A stretch of 64,000 nt of DNA from Nymphaea colorata. Its lineage: Eukaryota; Streptophyta; Magnoliopsida; Nymphaeales; Nymphaeaceae. The DNA is taken from positions 22,488,412-22,552,411 of the forward strand of contig NC_045139.1 in assembly GCF_008831285.2 (NCBI RefSeq). Reading direction: 5' to 3'. Of this stretch, positions 24,753-36,700 are shown one piece after another. Under the pieces are notes generated by a model. That model was given only the letters and a program-made list of their open reading frames with translations, did not search any database and was not told the origin of the DNA. Position numbers and translations under genes: made by a program. Position 1 is the first letter of the stretch. Each line of letters starts with the position of its first letter.

Positions 24753-27700
24753 GTTTCCTCTCCCTTTTTCCTCCTCCCGCTCTTTCATTTTTCCCACTCT
24801 CTTTCTTCCCTTTTTTCCTTCTCATTTCCTCCTTTTCAGTCATGCAAGTCCTCCCCCCTCCTCTGGTTGAAGGGGTTTACTAGAAGGTTCCTAGGGTGCG
24901 TGACAGCTGTATTTCTGTTAAGATGTAACCATAGTTTATCTGGGTTGTTGATAGATTGTGGGTTTCGGGTCCGGATCCATACCCGACCCGCCTTGTAGCC
25001 CGTTTTGGGCTCTACTTAAGTCATGTAACCCTAATCCTTAAGTGTTAATGATAATCTTAAGAGAGAGAGAGAGTCTGGCTGCTAGTGGGCACCAACTCCT
25101 CCTCATTCGTGGTTTTTTCTCCCTCGTGTAGAGGGTTTTCCACGTTACATCGTGATCATTGTTTCTCTTCGTCTTCTTCTTGCTCGTATTTCTACATGGT
25201 ATCAGAGCCGTGAAGTTCCGGCGTTTCTGGTTTGTCTTTTGCCCGTGTTGGAGGAGGACTCGCCCGGCACTGTTCATCGCCCGTGCCCGACGCTCGTGCC
25301 CGAGCTTCGCCCGACGCCCTTGCCCGACGCTTGTGCCCGACGCCCGACGCCCGTGCCTGACGTCCGTGCCCGACGCCTGAGCTTCGTCTGTCGCCCCGCC
25401 GCCGTCTCCGCCCAGCGCCGCCCTGATCAGCGCCGCTCAGGATTCCGCCGTCTCCGCCTAGCGACGACCGGCCCAGCGACGCCCTGATCAGCGTCGTTCC
25501 TGTTCAGTCGCTTCCGCCCAGCGTCGGCCTGCCCAGCGACGCTCTGTCCAACGGCGTTCCTCTCTGTCATCCGACGCATCGCCCACCGCTACCCTTGCTG
25601 CCTACTGGGCTTCACCCGTAGCTAGACTGGTCTGTGATTATGGCAGCCTCTTCCTCGTCAACCGTCAACACCAATCCCACTGAAATAGGGGCTTTTAGAA
25701 CTGAGAATGTTCCCATGCAGGTCATCACTCTTCGCCTCACCAAGGATAATTATTTCTCGTGGTCGCCTGCTATGACCATGGGGATTGCTGGCCGTGGTCG
25801 CATGGCCTATATTGATGGGAGCAACCCCGAACCAGCAAGAACAAGTGATGTGTGGCATACTTGGTTTCTTGAGGATAATCAAGTGAAAACTTGGATTGTC
25901 AATTCCGTTTCCGTCGATATTCAGCCCCTTATCCTTCGGAAGAAGACTGCTAGAGACATGTGGGTGGTCCTCGAGCAAATGTATGGCCAAAAGAAGACCG
26001 CAATTCGTACTTACCAAGTAATGAAGACAGTCTATGGCATTCGACAAGGGACCTCGTCTGTTGCAGAGTACTATGGGGCTTTGAAAGCCAAGTGGGAAGA
26101 GCTTGACTATCATTCTGATATTCCTTGGCATTGTCCCCATGATCAGGCGCTCTATGTTGCTCATGAATGGGAAAACAGGGTGTTCCTATTTTTAGCAGGT
26201 TTAAATGATGAGTTTGAAGGTGTTCGAAGCCAGATTTTGAATTCAGGGGAGGTGTCCAGTATTGAAGATGTGTACTCCTGTGTTGAAGCGGAAGAACAGA
26301 GAAGGCTTGTTACAAAAGAAGGGAAGAGGGAACTTGTGCCCTATAACGAGAGATCTGCTCTCGTGAGTCGTGGTCCTGGTGGCCCATGCAGGTCTCTTCG
26401 CCGGTGCACTCACTGCAAGAAGACAGGTCACACTGTGGATTATTGCTGGGATCTTCATCCAGAAAAGAAGGGGAACAGAGGGAGATCTTTGACTGGGAGA
26501 ACGCCCGTGTCTGAGGTGCAAGCCTCTAGTGGAGAAAAAGTCTCCATTTCTGCTGACCAGCTTCGTGAACTAAGGGCTTATTTGGGCAGGCTCGATGTCA
26601 ACAAGACTGAGACCTCAGAGGGAACTACAGCTAATCATGCTCTTGCAGCTATTGGCAATCAAGGTAACTCTTCTGTGGGGGAATGGATTGTCGATAGTGG
26701 TGCTACTCATCACATGACAGGTAATCCAAAATTGTTTCATGAGTATAAGTTGTCCTCGGGAAGGGAACGTGTTTCTCTTGCAGATGGTGTAAGAATCTTC
26801 ACAAAGTACTCGTCTCTCCGTATGCAAAACAGATATGTTGAGAAGAGAGGATGAAAGAAGACGATGGAGGAAAGGGAGCAGCCGGCTTAACTTAGCCCTG
26901 CGTTCCTTAATCTTTAATTAAAGAATAACCCTAATAGGGTACAACAGATTTGTACATAAAAGGATAAAAAATTACAAGAGAGCCACCGCCTAGTAGCTTT
27001 AGGCGTGTGGATATAAGGAGAATGGATCGGGTCTGTTCAGACCCGATCCCCATACGCTAACAGCTCCCCTCAAGTTGTGCATGAGATTTGATCATGCACA
27101 ACTTGTTCTTCAAATCCCAAAAATGCTGCCCTGTGAGACCTTTGGTAAAAAGATCAGCTATCTGTTCATTGGTAGATATATAAGTAGGCAAGATCTCGGC
27201 TTCTTCAACCTTCTGTCGAATGAAATGTTGATCAATCTCTATATGTTTGGTGCGATTATGCAAAATGGGATTGAAAGCAATTTTTATCGCACTTTGATTG
27301 TCACATAGTAATGATGACCGAACAATAGGAAGATTGAGCTCTCCAAGTAAATGACGTAACCATGACGCTTCAGCCGTCCCTGCAGCCATTGCTCTATATT
27401 CTGCCTCAGTGCTAGATCGTGCAACAGCACGCTGCTTCTTACTGCTCCAACAAATGAGATTAGAATCAAGAAAGAGACAGAAACCTGAAACTGATCGTCG
27501 GTCATCGGGATCGCCTGCCCAGTCGGCATCAGTATATGTATATATGCTATGTCCAAGAGAAACATTGGAACATTTGGTGTAGACTAGTCCATCTCCAAGA
27601 GTAGCTTTGAGATACCGTAGGATCCGCTTAGCAGCATCCATATGTCCTTCAGTGGGTGCATGCATGAACTGAGAAATCTGATTTACAGCATATACTATGT

Positions 27701-30700
27701 CTGGGCGAGTAAAGGTAAGGTATTGTAACATACCAACAATGCTGCGATAGAATGTGGGATTGGAATATGCAGCAGTTCCATCAGATGCAGTCAATTTAGT
27801 ATTCAGAACACTGGGGGTAGTGATGGGTTTGCAATTAGTCATACCTGCCCTATCCAAAACATCAAGGGTATACTTGTGCTGTGTAAGAGTCAAACTATCA
27901 TTTGTCCTGTCAAGTTCGACACCCAAAAAATATCGTAATTCTCCCAGATCCTTCATCTTGAACTCTTGCTTCAACATACCTTTAACATAAGATATATGTG
28001 AAGAAGAATTCCCAGTTATAACAATATCATCAACATAGATAAGTAACCAGGTGGTAGCTTCTCCAGTGCGATAGATAAACAAAGAGTGATCGAGAGAGCT
28101 TCGGAGAAAACCAATTTGTTGTATGTGATGAGAAAAACGATCAAACCATGACCTAGAAGCTTGCTTCAACCCATATAGAGACTTGTGTAATTTGCAAACC
28201 CATTTTTGAGAATCATGAGTAGTGTAGCCGGGAGGTTGCTCCATGTATACCTCTTCCTTAAGAATTCCATGAAGAAAAGCATTTTTGACATCTAACTGAT
28301 AGAGAGGCCATCCATACGAGACTGCAAGAGAAATAATGACACGGATTGTTCCCATCTTGATGACTGGACTGAATGTCTCATCATAATCTTCCCCATATTG
28401 CTGAGTGAAACCGCGCGCCACAAGTCGTGCTTTATACCGATCAATGCTACCATCTGGTTTATATTTCAGTTTATAAACCCATTTGGATCCCACAACATTC
28501 TTATCAGCTGGACGAGGGACAATCTGCCAAGTCTGACATTCATGCAAGGCTGCCATTTCCTCATTCATAGCTTCAACCCAACATTTTTCCTTACTCGCAT
28601 TGTGATAAGATGTTGGTTCCACCTTTTTGCTGACTGCTGTCATAAACAGCTGAAAATCCAAAGAAAAACTGTTATAGCTCACCCATCTATCAATAGGATG
28701 TCGCACGCGTTGTGATTGGCGTGGAACTGCAGTAGGAACTGATCGCCTAGAATACACCAGGCCTGAGAACCGATTATGCATAGGTGGCTCACTGGGCTGA
28801 GAAGATGAAGGCATGCTGTCCAAGGAAGTAGTGCTGCTCAAGGAACTACTTACAGATGTCTCGGGCTCATTAACAACTTGCTCATTGTGCTCAGTCAACA
28901 TTGCTGCCCCTTGTCTTAAGATTTCAGCATGAAGCCAAGTATCATAAACTTCATTTTTGTCCTTGAGTGTCACAGAAGTAGCCTTGGGATCCTGTAACCT
29001 GTTCTCATCAAATACAACATGCCGTGAAATATGTACACGTCCAGTTTTAGGATTGTAACACCTATAACCCTTGTAATTTTCTGCATACCCTATAAATCTA
29101 CATAAAACAGCACGATCTTGAAATTTGTTTCGCAAGGAAACATCAACATGCACATAGCACACACATCCAAAAACGCGCAACTCCTCATAACGTGGCTGCT
29201 CTTGGTGTAAAAGAAAAAATGGTGATTTTCCATCAAGCAAAGCCAATGGCAATCGATTTATAACATGTACAGCCGTATGGAAAGCCTCGGTCCACAATGT
29301 CATAGGTAAGTCTGTTTCATGCATCATGCTAAGTGCACTTTCAACAATATGCCTATGTTTCCTTTCAGCAATTCCGTTTTGCTGAGGTGTATGCGGACAT
29401 GAAATTTGTCTAGTGATCCCATTATCTAGTAAGTACTCAGTAAATTCATTAGAAATAAATTCACCACCACCATCACATTGAAAATGCACAATATTACTGG
29501 AATATTTATTTTGAACTAAGGCATGAAATTGAGTGAATAGGCGAAAAACTTCTGATTTGTGTTTCATGAAATGGATCCAAGTATATCGGGAATATGAGTC
29601 AACAAAAATGACATAGTATCTACTCCCAGAAGAAGAAGGAACTGGAGCAGGCCCCCAAACATCAGAATATATGGTGTCAAAAACCTTTGGAGCTCTTTTA
29701 TTTATTAATTGAAAAGGAAGGGCATGGCTCTTACAGATATGACAACTCGAGCACATGCTGGACTCACTGACAGAACTCAGACTGGACTTATCTAAGAGCC
29801 CGTCTGCAACAAGACTTCGAACAAAAGATTGACTACAATGAGCTAACCGACCATGCCAAATGGATGGTTTATTATACTCTGTGACATTGACTTCACTATG
29901 ACTTGGAGAACATGAATCGGAAGGGTGAGATTTTGACATCTGTGGAGCTCCTTCAAGGACATACATATCTCCTTTGCGAGTGCCCTCAGCGAATGTCTTC
30001 TTGGTTCGAGCATCCTTGACATAAACAGAAGAGGGTGTGAATTCAACAGAGGATTGAGTATCATCAATAAGCTTGGACACTGAAATAATATTTTTCTGGA
30101 CACTTGGAACAACAAGAACATTCTTTAATGGAATCGAAGAAGAGCCCATAGAAATTTGTACATTTCCAATGTGTGATATTGTGTGATGGGAACCATCTCC
30201 CGTGACAACTGAGCCTTTATCTAAATAAGGGAGAGCACTAGAGAGATTACCTGCGTCACCAGTAACATGGGCTGCTGCTCCAGAGTCCACATACCATTCT
30301 CCTTGCTCGTTTTGTTTCAAATGAAGCTTAGACAGGGCTGTCATGAGGAGTTGTTGTACGTCTGCTGAAACATTAGATCCAGATGATGATGAAGCTGACC
30401 CTGCTGCTGCCTTGTTCTCACGTCTAATCTGATTATTTTTGTTCTGTGGGTTGTGCCAACATTCTGACTTTACATGCCCCCTCTTGTTGCAATAGAAACA
30501 AGTCGGAACCCTTCTAGATGTGGCAGATGTAGTATTCATGCCCTGTGGTGTTGGGAGAATCCCTCTTCCCATTCCTGCCTGAGGAATCCAAGTACGAGTG
30601 CGATTCCCTTGCAATGCATGTGTCCCTGTGATCAGTACATTGTGACTGTTGGAAGGAATCAAATTCTGTCGCTGAACACGACTAGCTTCGTGTTGGAATA

Positions 30701-33700
30701 ACTTAGCCTTGAGATCTTCGAAAGATGGAAGAATAGGTAGGACTTCCAAGGCTGTGCAAAAAATATCAAAATCTGTTCCCAGTCCACTCAAGGCTTGTTG
30801 CACTTTGTCCTTGTCGCTGACGGGATGTCCAATGGCAGCAAGTTGATCACTTACACTTTTAATTTCATTCAAATATTCCAAAACAGTACGCATTCCACGC
30901 TTGATGTCCTGAAATTGCCTTCTTAACTGCAGAAAACGTGCTTCGGATACTTGAGAATACGTGGTGGCAAGGGTAGACCACAACTCTAGGGCTGTTAAAT
31001 CATCATCAATACCTCCTAATACTTCCTCTGACAAAGTAGAAGTAATATAGGCAACAAGAGACTGGTCGTGAGCCAGCCAAGCTTCATACTCAGGATTATT
31101 TTCAGTAATGGTTTCATATTCAAATCTGATTTCACTCATAGCCGCAGCCCCAGCAGCTTGATCTCCCACTACGGTTTTCTTCACTTCACGGTCAATATAC
31201 ATAGGAGGTGCTGGAGTGGTCCCATCGATATGCCCGTAGAGTCTATGACTTTTAATAAAAGGGACTATTTGACGTTTCCAAGTCAAATAGTTACTATGAT
31301 TCAGCTTTTGTGAAATAAGTTGGGAGAGAAAGCTGGAAGATAGAAGAGAGGGGGTCGGCTGATCCATAATTGATTTAGGGCAACGACAGAAATTAGGGCA
31401 AAACGATGAGAAGATTAGGGCACAACGATTAGGGCAAATCAATTAGGGCAAATCACGCAAGATTTAGGGCAGAAACTGAAAAGAGGGATGATCACGCCAG
31501 AAAAGAAAGAATTTAGGGCAGATTAGGGCTAATCACATCAAACTGAAATCACTCACCGGAGGACGATGCAACCTGGCTCTGATACCATGTAAGAATCTTC
31601 ACAAAGTACTCGTCTCTCCGTATGCAAAACAGATATGTTGAGAAGAGAGGATGAAAGAAGACGATGGAGGAAAGGGAGCAGCCGGCTTAACTTAGCCCTG
31701 CGTTCCTTAATCTTTAATTAAAGAATAACCCTAATAGGGTACAACAGATTTGTACATAAAAGGATAAAAAATTACAAGAGAGCCACCGCCTAGTAGCTTT
31801 AGGCGTGTGGATATAAGGAGAATGGATCGGGTCTGTTCAGACCCGATCCCCATACGCTAACAGATGGTTCCTCTACCTGTGTGGCAGGCGAAGGCACTCT
31901 GTCCTTGTTGGACAAATTTCATGTGCAGGGCGCTTTACATGTTCCCCAGTTTCCTTTAAATCTCTTATCAGTCAGTAGACTTACTAAAGAATTGAATTGT
32001 GAACTTATATTCTCTGCCGATCGTTGTGTTTTGCAGGACTTGGTGACAGGGAAGAGGATTGGGATTGGTTTAGCTTCTGATGGATTATATCGTCTTCCCA
32101 TACGTGTGGCTACTGCTCTGTTGACAGCGATCCGCAAGACAGATAAGAGAAGAGAAGATTGTCTTCAGTCTTTTATGTACTGGCATGAACGTTTTGGGCA
32201 TTTACCTTTTGGGATTTTGAAACATTTGTTTCCAGACTTATGTTCCTCCTTTGATGTGTCTTCCATTTCTTGTGATGTTTGTCAGTTTGCCAAACATGTG
32301 AGGGCTTCGTACCCTCTTTCTTCTAGTTGTGCTAATGAAGCTTTTTCTCTGATTCACTCTGATGTATGGGGACCTTCGGGCATTCATACCCATCAAGGTT
32401 TCCAGTATTTTATCACTTTCATTGATGATTTCTCTCGTGCTACATTTATATACTTGTTAAAAGACCGCAGCGAGGTTCCTCGAATCATCGAGACATTTAT
32501 TCTTCTTGTGCATACCCAGTATGGTGCGAATGTTAAAACTTTCAGGTCCGATAATGCCCGTGAGTACATGTGTCGGCCTGTTGAGGAGTTTCTTAGACAA
32601 CGGGGGATTGTTCACGAGACATCCTGTAGTTACACCCCCCCTCAAAATGGGGTAGCTGAAAGGAAAAATCGTCAACTTCTTAATGTCACCAGGGCTCTTT
32701 TGTTTCAGAGAAATCTTCCTAAACACTATTGGGGTGATGCAGTTCTTACTAGTGCCTATCTTATTAACCGCATGCCCAGTCGTGTTTTGAATGGTAGGAC
32801 TCCCCACTCGTTGCTTCCTGGCAGTCGTCCACCATTTCCTCTTCCTCCTCGTGTTTTTGGTTGTGTATGTTTTATCCATGATCACAGTCCAAATGTCAAG
32901 AAACTTGATCCTAGGTCTATCAAAGGTGTCTTTGTTGGATACTCCCCTACGCAAAAAGGATACAAATGTATTGATCCTATTACTGGTCGAGCTTATGTTA
33001 CGAGGGATGTTACCTTCTTGGAACATGCCTCTTACTTTGGTGCGAATCCTCTTCAGGGGGAGCAGTCTGTGGGCAGGGAAGAGTATTCTCAGAGACAGGA
33101 ACTTCAGTTTATAGATTTTTTGGACTACAAGAAAACAGAATCACTTAATACTGTTGATGTGCCTGAGAAGGAGGAAAGGGGTGACAATAGCATTGAGAAG
33201 GAAGGCCCTCAGTTGTTTGGACAGTTCTACTCTAGACGAGGTACTCGGACAGAGGTGATGACTTGTGATGCTAGATCTACTTCCAATCCCAATGCCACTC
33301 CTTCCCTGGATGAACCAAGTCCTACCGAGGAGACCGTGGAGACCCATGATGAGGTTGAAAAGAAGAATGACGATCTTCCCATTGCCCTGAGAAAGGGTGT
33401 CAGGTGATGTACTCAACACCCCATTGGTAATTTTGTTTCTTATTCCAGACTTGGGAAAGATTACAAGTGCTTTGTTTCTACTCTTTCTTTGGCTGTGATT
33501 CCCAGGACTGTCGCTGAAGCTCAAAGTGACTCCAAGTGGGCCGATGCAATGAAAGAAGAAATAGATGCCCTAAGAAGAAACTTGACATGGGAAGTGGTGA
33601 AGATTCCTGAAGCCGCTCACCTAGTTGGATCCAAATGGGTGTATACCATCAAGTACAAACCAGATGGGAGTGTTGAAAGATATAAAGCTCGACTTGTGGC

Positions 33701-36700
33701 CAAGGGGTTTAGCCAGAAATATGGAATTGATTACTTGGAAACCTTTGCTCCTCTTGCGAAAATGAAGACTGTGAGGGTGGTTATATCCCTAGCTGTGATG
33801 AAGGAGTGGAAGATGTATCAACTGGATGTTAAGAATGCATTCCTCAATGGTGACCTCGAAGAAGAAGTATATATGCATATGCCTCCAGGATATGAAGAAC
33901 CAGAAATGTGTTGTAAGCTGAAAAAGGCATTGTATGGCCTTAAGCAATCGCCCAGAGCGTGGTTTGAACGACTGAGAAGAGTGATGATACGTCATGGATA
34001 CAAACAAGGAAATGGAGATCACACTCTGTTTGTGAAGAAGAAGGAGAGCAAGGTTACTCTCCTGCTCGTCTACGTAGATGACATGATTGTTACTGGAGAT
34101 GATGAGGAGGAGATTATCAAGCTAAAAGGGTTACTGGCTACAGAATTCGACCTCAAAGATCTTGGAAAACTAAGGTATTTTCTTGGTATGGAGGTTGCTA
34201 GGTCCAGTACTGGTCTTGTACTAAACCAAAGGAAATATACATTAGACCTGCTGGAAGAAACTGGTAAATTGGGATGTAGACCTACTCCTACCCCTTTTGA
34301 CACTGGGCACAAGTTGAGTCTTAGAGATGGAGAGCCTCTCTGTGAAGAAGACAATGGAAGATATCAACGTTTGGTTGGGAAGCTAATTTATCTTACCCTC
34401 ACGAGACCTGATATCACCTTTGCGGTGAATGTTTTGAGCCAATTCATGCATGCGCCAACCGATGCACATCTGAAGGCTGTGGGCAGAGTGCTATGCTACC
34501 TGAAGAAAAATCCTGGTAAGGGACTCCTGTATGTGAAACAAGAGACTGTGGAAATCGAGGGCTATTCTGATGCGGATTGGGCAGGTTGTGGTGATACCAG
34601 ACGATCCACTACAGGGTACTGTGTCTACTTGGGAGGAAACCTTGTTGTATGGAGGAGCAAGAGACAGGATGTTTGCTCTAGATCCAGTGCAGAGGCAGAA
34701 TATAGGGCAGTTGCTATGGGAGTGTCAGAGTTATTATGGTTGAAGATATTGTTGACTGACATTGGAATAGAGATTGAAGGACCTATGAAGATGTATTGTG
34801 ATAACAAGTCTGCAATCAACTTAGCCAACAATCCTGTACTTCACGACAGAACAAAACATGTTCAAATTGATCGTCACTTCATTCGGGAAAGGATTGATAC
34901 GAAAGAGTTGATCTTACCTTACATGAAGTCTGAAGACCAAACTGCTGATGTTCTGACGAAAGCTCTTCCTTCAGCTTCATTTGAGAGGAATGTATCCAAG
35001 TTGGGCATGTTTGATATGTACGCCCAACTTGAGGGGGAGTGTTGATAGATTGTGGGTTTCGGGTCCGGATCCATACCCGACCCGCCTTGTAGCCCGTTTT
35101 GGGCTCTACTTAAGTCATGTAACCCTAATCCTTAAGTGTTAATGATAATCTTAAGAGAGAGAGAGTCTGGCTGCTAGTGGGCACCAACTCCTCCTCATTC
35201 GTGGTTTTTTCTCCCTCGTGTAGAGGGTTTTCCACGTTACATCGTGATCATTGTTTCTCTTCGTCTTCTTCTTGCTCGTATTTCTACATGGGTGAAATGC
35301 TGAACAGTTTATATATATATATATATTGGAAAGAAAAAAAGATTACTTTACTTTTTGCCTCTCAAGTTCTCTTTCATTCTCAATGCTCTTGCTCAAAAAT
35401 CTTCTCTTCAGCACACACAGTTCTGTTTGCAGAACAACCTCAGACCTATGTCACATGGACGCAGCAAAATGGGCCACGTACCGGTGTCGACACTCCGACA
35501 CCTGGATACCGACACGTGGACACGGCAGGATACGTTTTGGATCGGGTCTGGGTCAGACCCGATCCGAACCACTTTACTAACCCGACATTCTTTGTTTTGT
35601 TTGAGACTTTCTTTCTTATAACTTATGAGATTGGTGATGAACAATGTTTTGTTTGAGAATCTGAGAATTTTTTTCTTATGACTTATGAGATTGTAAGAGT
35701 GAATTATTAATTTAATTTTTTTTTTTATTATCCTTTTTAATTTTTTAGAATATAAAATTCACCGTGTCTGCGTATCCTAAAATTTTGAAAATTGCCGTGT
35801 CCACATACCCGTGTGACATAGCCTCAGACACTCGGAAACTTAACATGATATCAGAGCCTTAGTTGATCATCGAAGAGAACACAGCCAAAGAAAGAGAAGA
35901 TACAAAACACTCGTAATCCTTGCTAAGTCTAGAATAAGATACAAAATTATCAATCGGGTGTTGAGTACATGACCTGACACCCTTTCTCAGGGCAATGGCA
36001 CTTCATTTTCTTTTTCAACCTCATCTTGAGTCTTCAAGGTAGGACTTGGTTCATCCAGGGAAGGAATGGCATTGGGATTGGAAGTAGATCTCGCACCACA
36101 AGTCACCTCCTCTGTCCGAACACCTCGTCTAGAGTAGACCTGTCCAAACAAACGATGACCTTCCTTCTCAGTTCCGGTGTCACACCCTTCCTCCTTCTCA
36201 GGCACATCAATAGCTGTGAGAGGTTCTTCTTTCTTGTAGTCCAAAAAATCTGTAAATTGAATCTTCTGACTTTGAGAATACTCTTCTCTAACCACAGACT
36301 TCTCCCCCTAAAGAGGATTCTCACAAAAGTAAGAGGCATGTTCCAAGAAGGTAACATCCCTTGTAACATAAACTCGGCCAGTGGTAGGATCAAGACACCT
36401 ATACCCTTTCTGAGTAGGAGAATACCCAACAAACACACCCTTGATAGACCTGGGATCAAGTTTCTTAACATTGGGACTGTGATCATGAATAAAACACACA
36501 CAACCAAAAACACGAGGGGGGAGGAGAAAAGGTTGATGACTTCCCGGAAGTAAAGAATGGGGAGTCCGACCATTCAGCACACGACTAGGCATGCGGTTGA
36601 TGAGATACGCACTAGTAAGAACTGCATCACCTCAATCGTGCTTGGGAAGATTCCTCTGAAACAAAAGGGCTCTGGTGACATTAAGGAGCTGGCGATTCTT

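Larger units (their letters stand above)
26788..31862 (-). mobile_element. Copia E, second near-identical copy of C, nested in F
   Basis: 5075 bp with TSD GATGG at 26783-26787 and 31863-31867. LTRs are 26788-27062 and 31588-31862, apparently identical. Against C I found three differences: T/C at 16975/29419, C/T at 18450/30894 and T/G at 19132/31576 (in the PBS). The PBS reads TGGTATCAGAGCC. Confidence 0.97.
25640..35045 (+). pseudogene. Copia F gag-pol, split by E and stopped once
   Basis: Segment 25640-26787 encodes gag ([10 protein letters not shown]...), the knuckle [19 protein letters not shown] and protease [14 protein letters not shown] interrupts it after LADG. The frame resumes at 31868 with SSTCVAGEG and continues through integrase ([20 protein letters not shown]) to a TGA at 33405-33407, where H has TCA. 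From 33408 it runs through reverse transcriptase (YVDDMIVTG) and RNase H (YSDADWAG) to the TGA at 35043-35045. Apart from the insertion and this stop the frame looks kept, so decay is recent. Confidence 0.93.
24946..35288 (+). mobile_element. Copia F, near-intact, inserted in the J 5' LTR and carrying E
   Basis: The TSD is TGGGT at 24941-24945 and 35289-35293. LTRs are 24946-25196 and 35040-35288, differing mainly in the length of a GA run. The PBS TGGTATCAGAGCC is at 25197. The coding region is split by E at 26788 and has one in-frame TGA. It is closely similar to H. Confidence 0.96.

Noticed and set aside
25152-25487. Pro/Arg-rich frames in the leaders of copia F and H
   Set aside because: They lie between PBS and gag, are composition driven, and differ by repeat number between F and H.
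35446-35845. A second complete LTR with its own PBS
   Set aside because: The inverted ends and CCTCAGAC duplication show a DNA transposon inside the J LTR; the PBS belongs to J.
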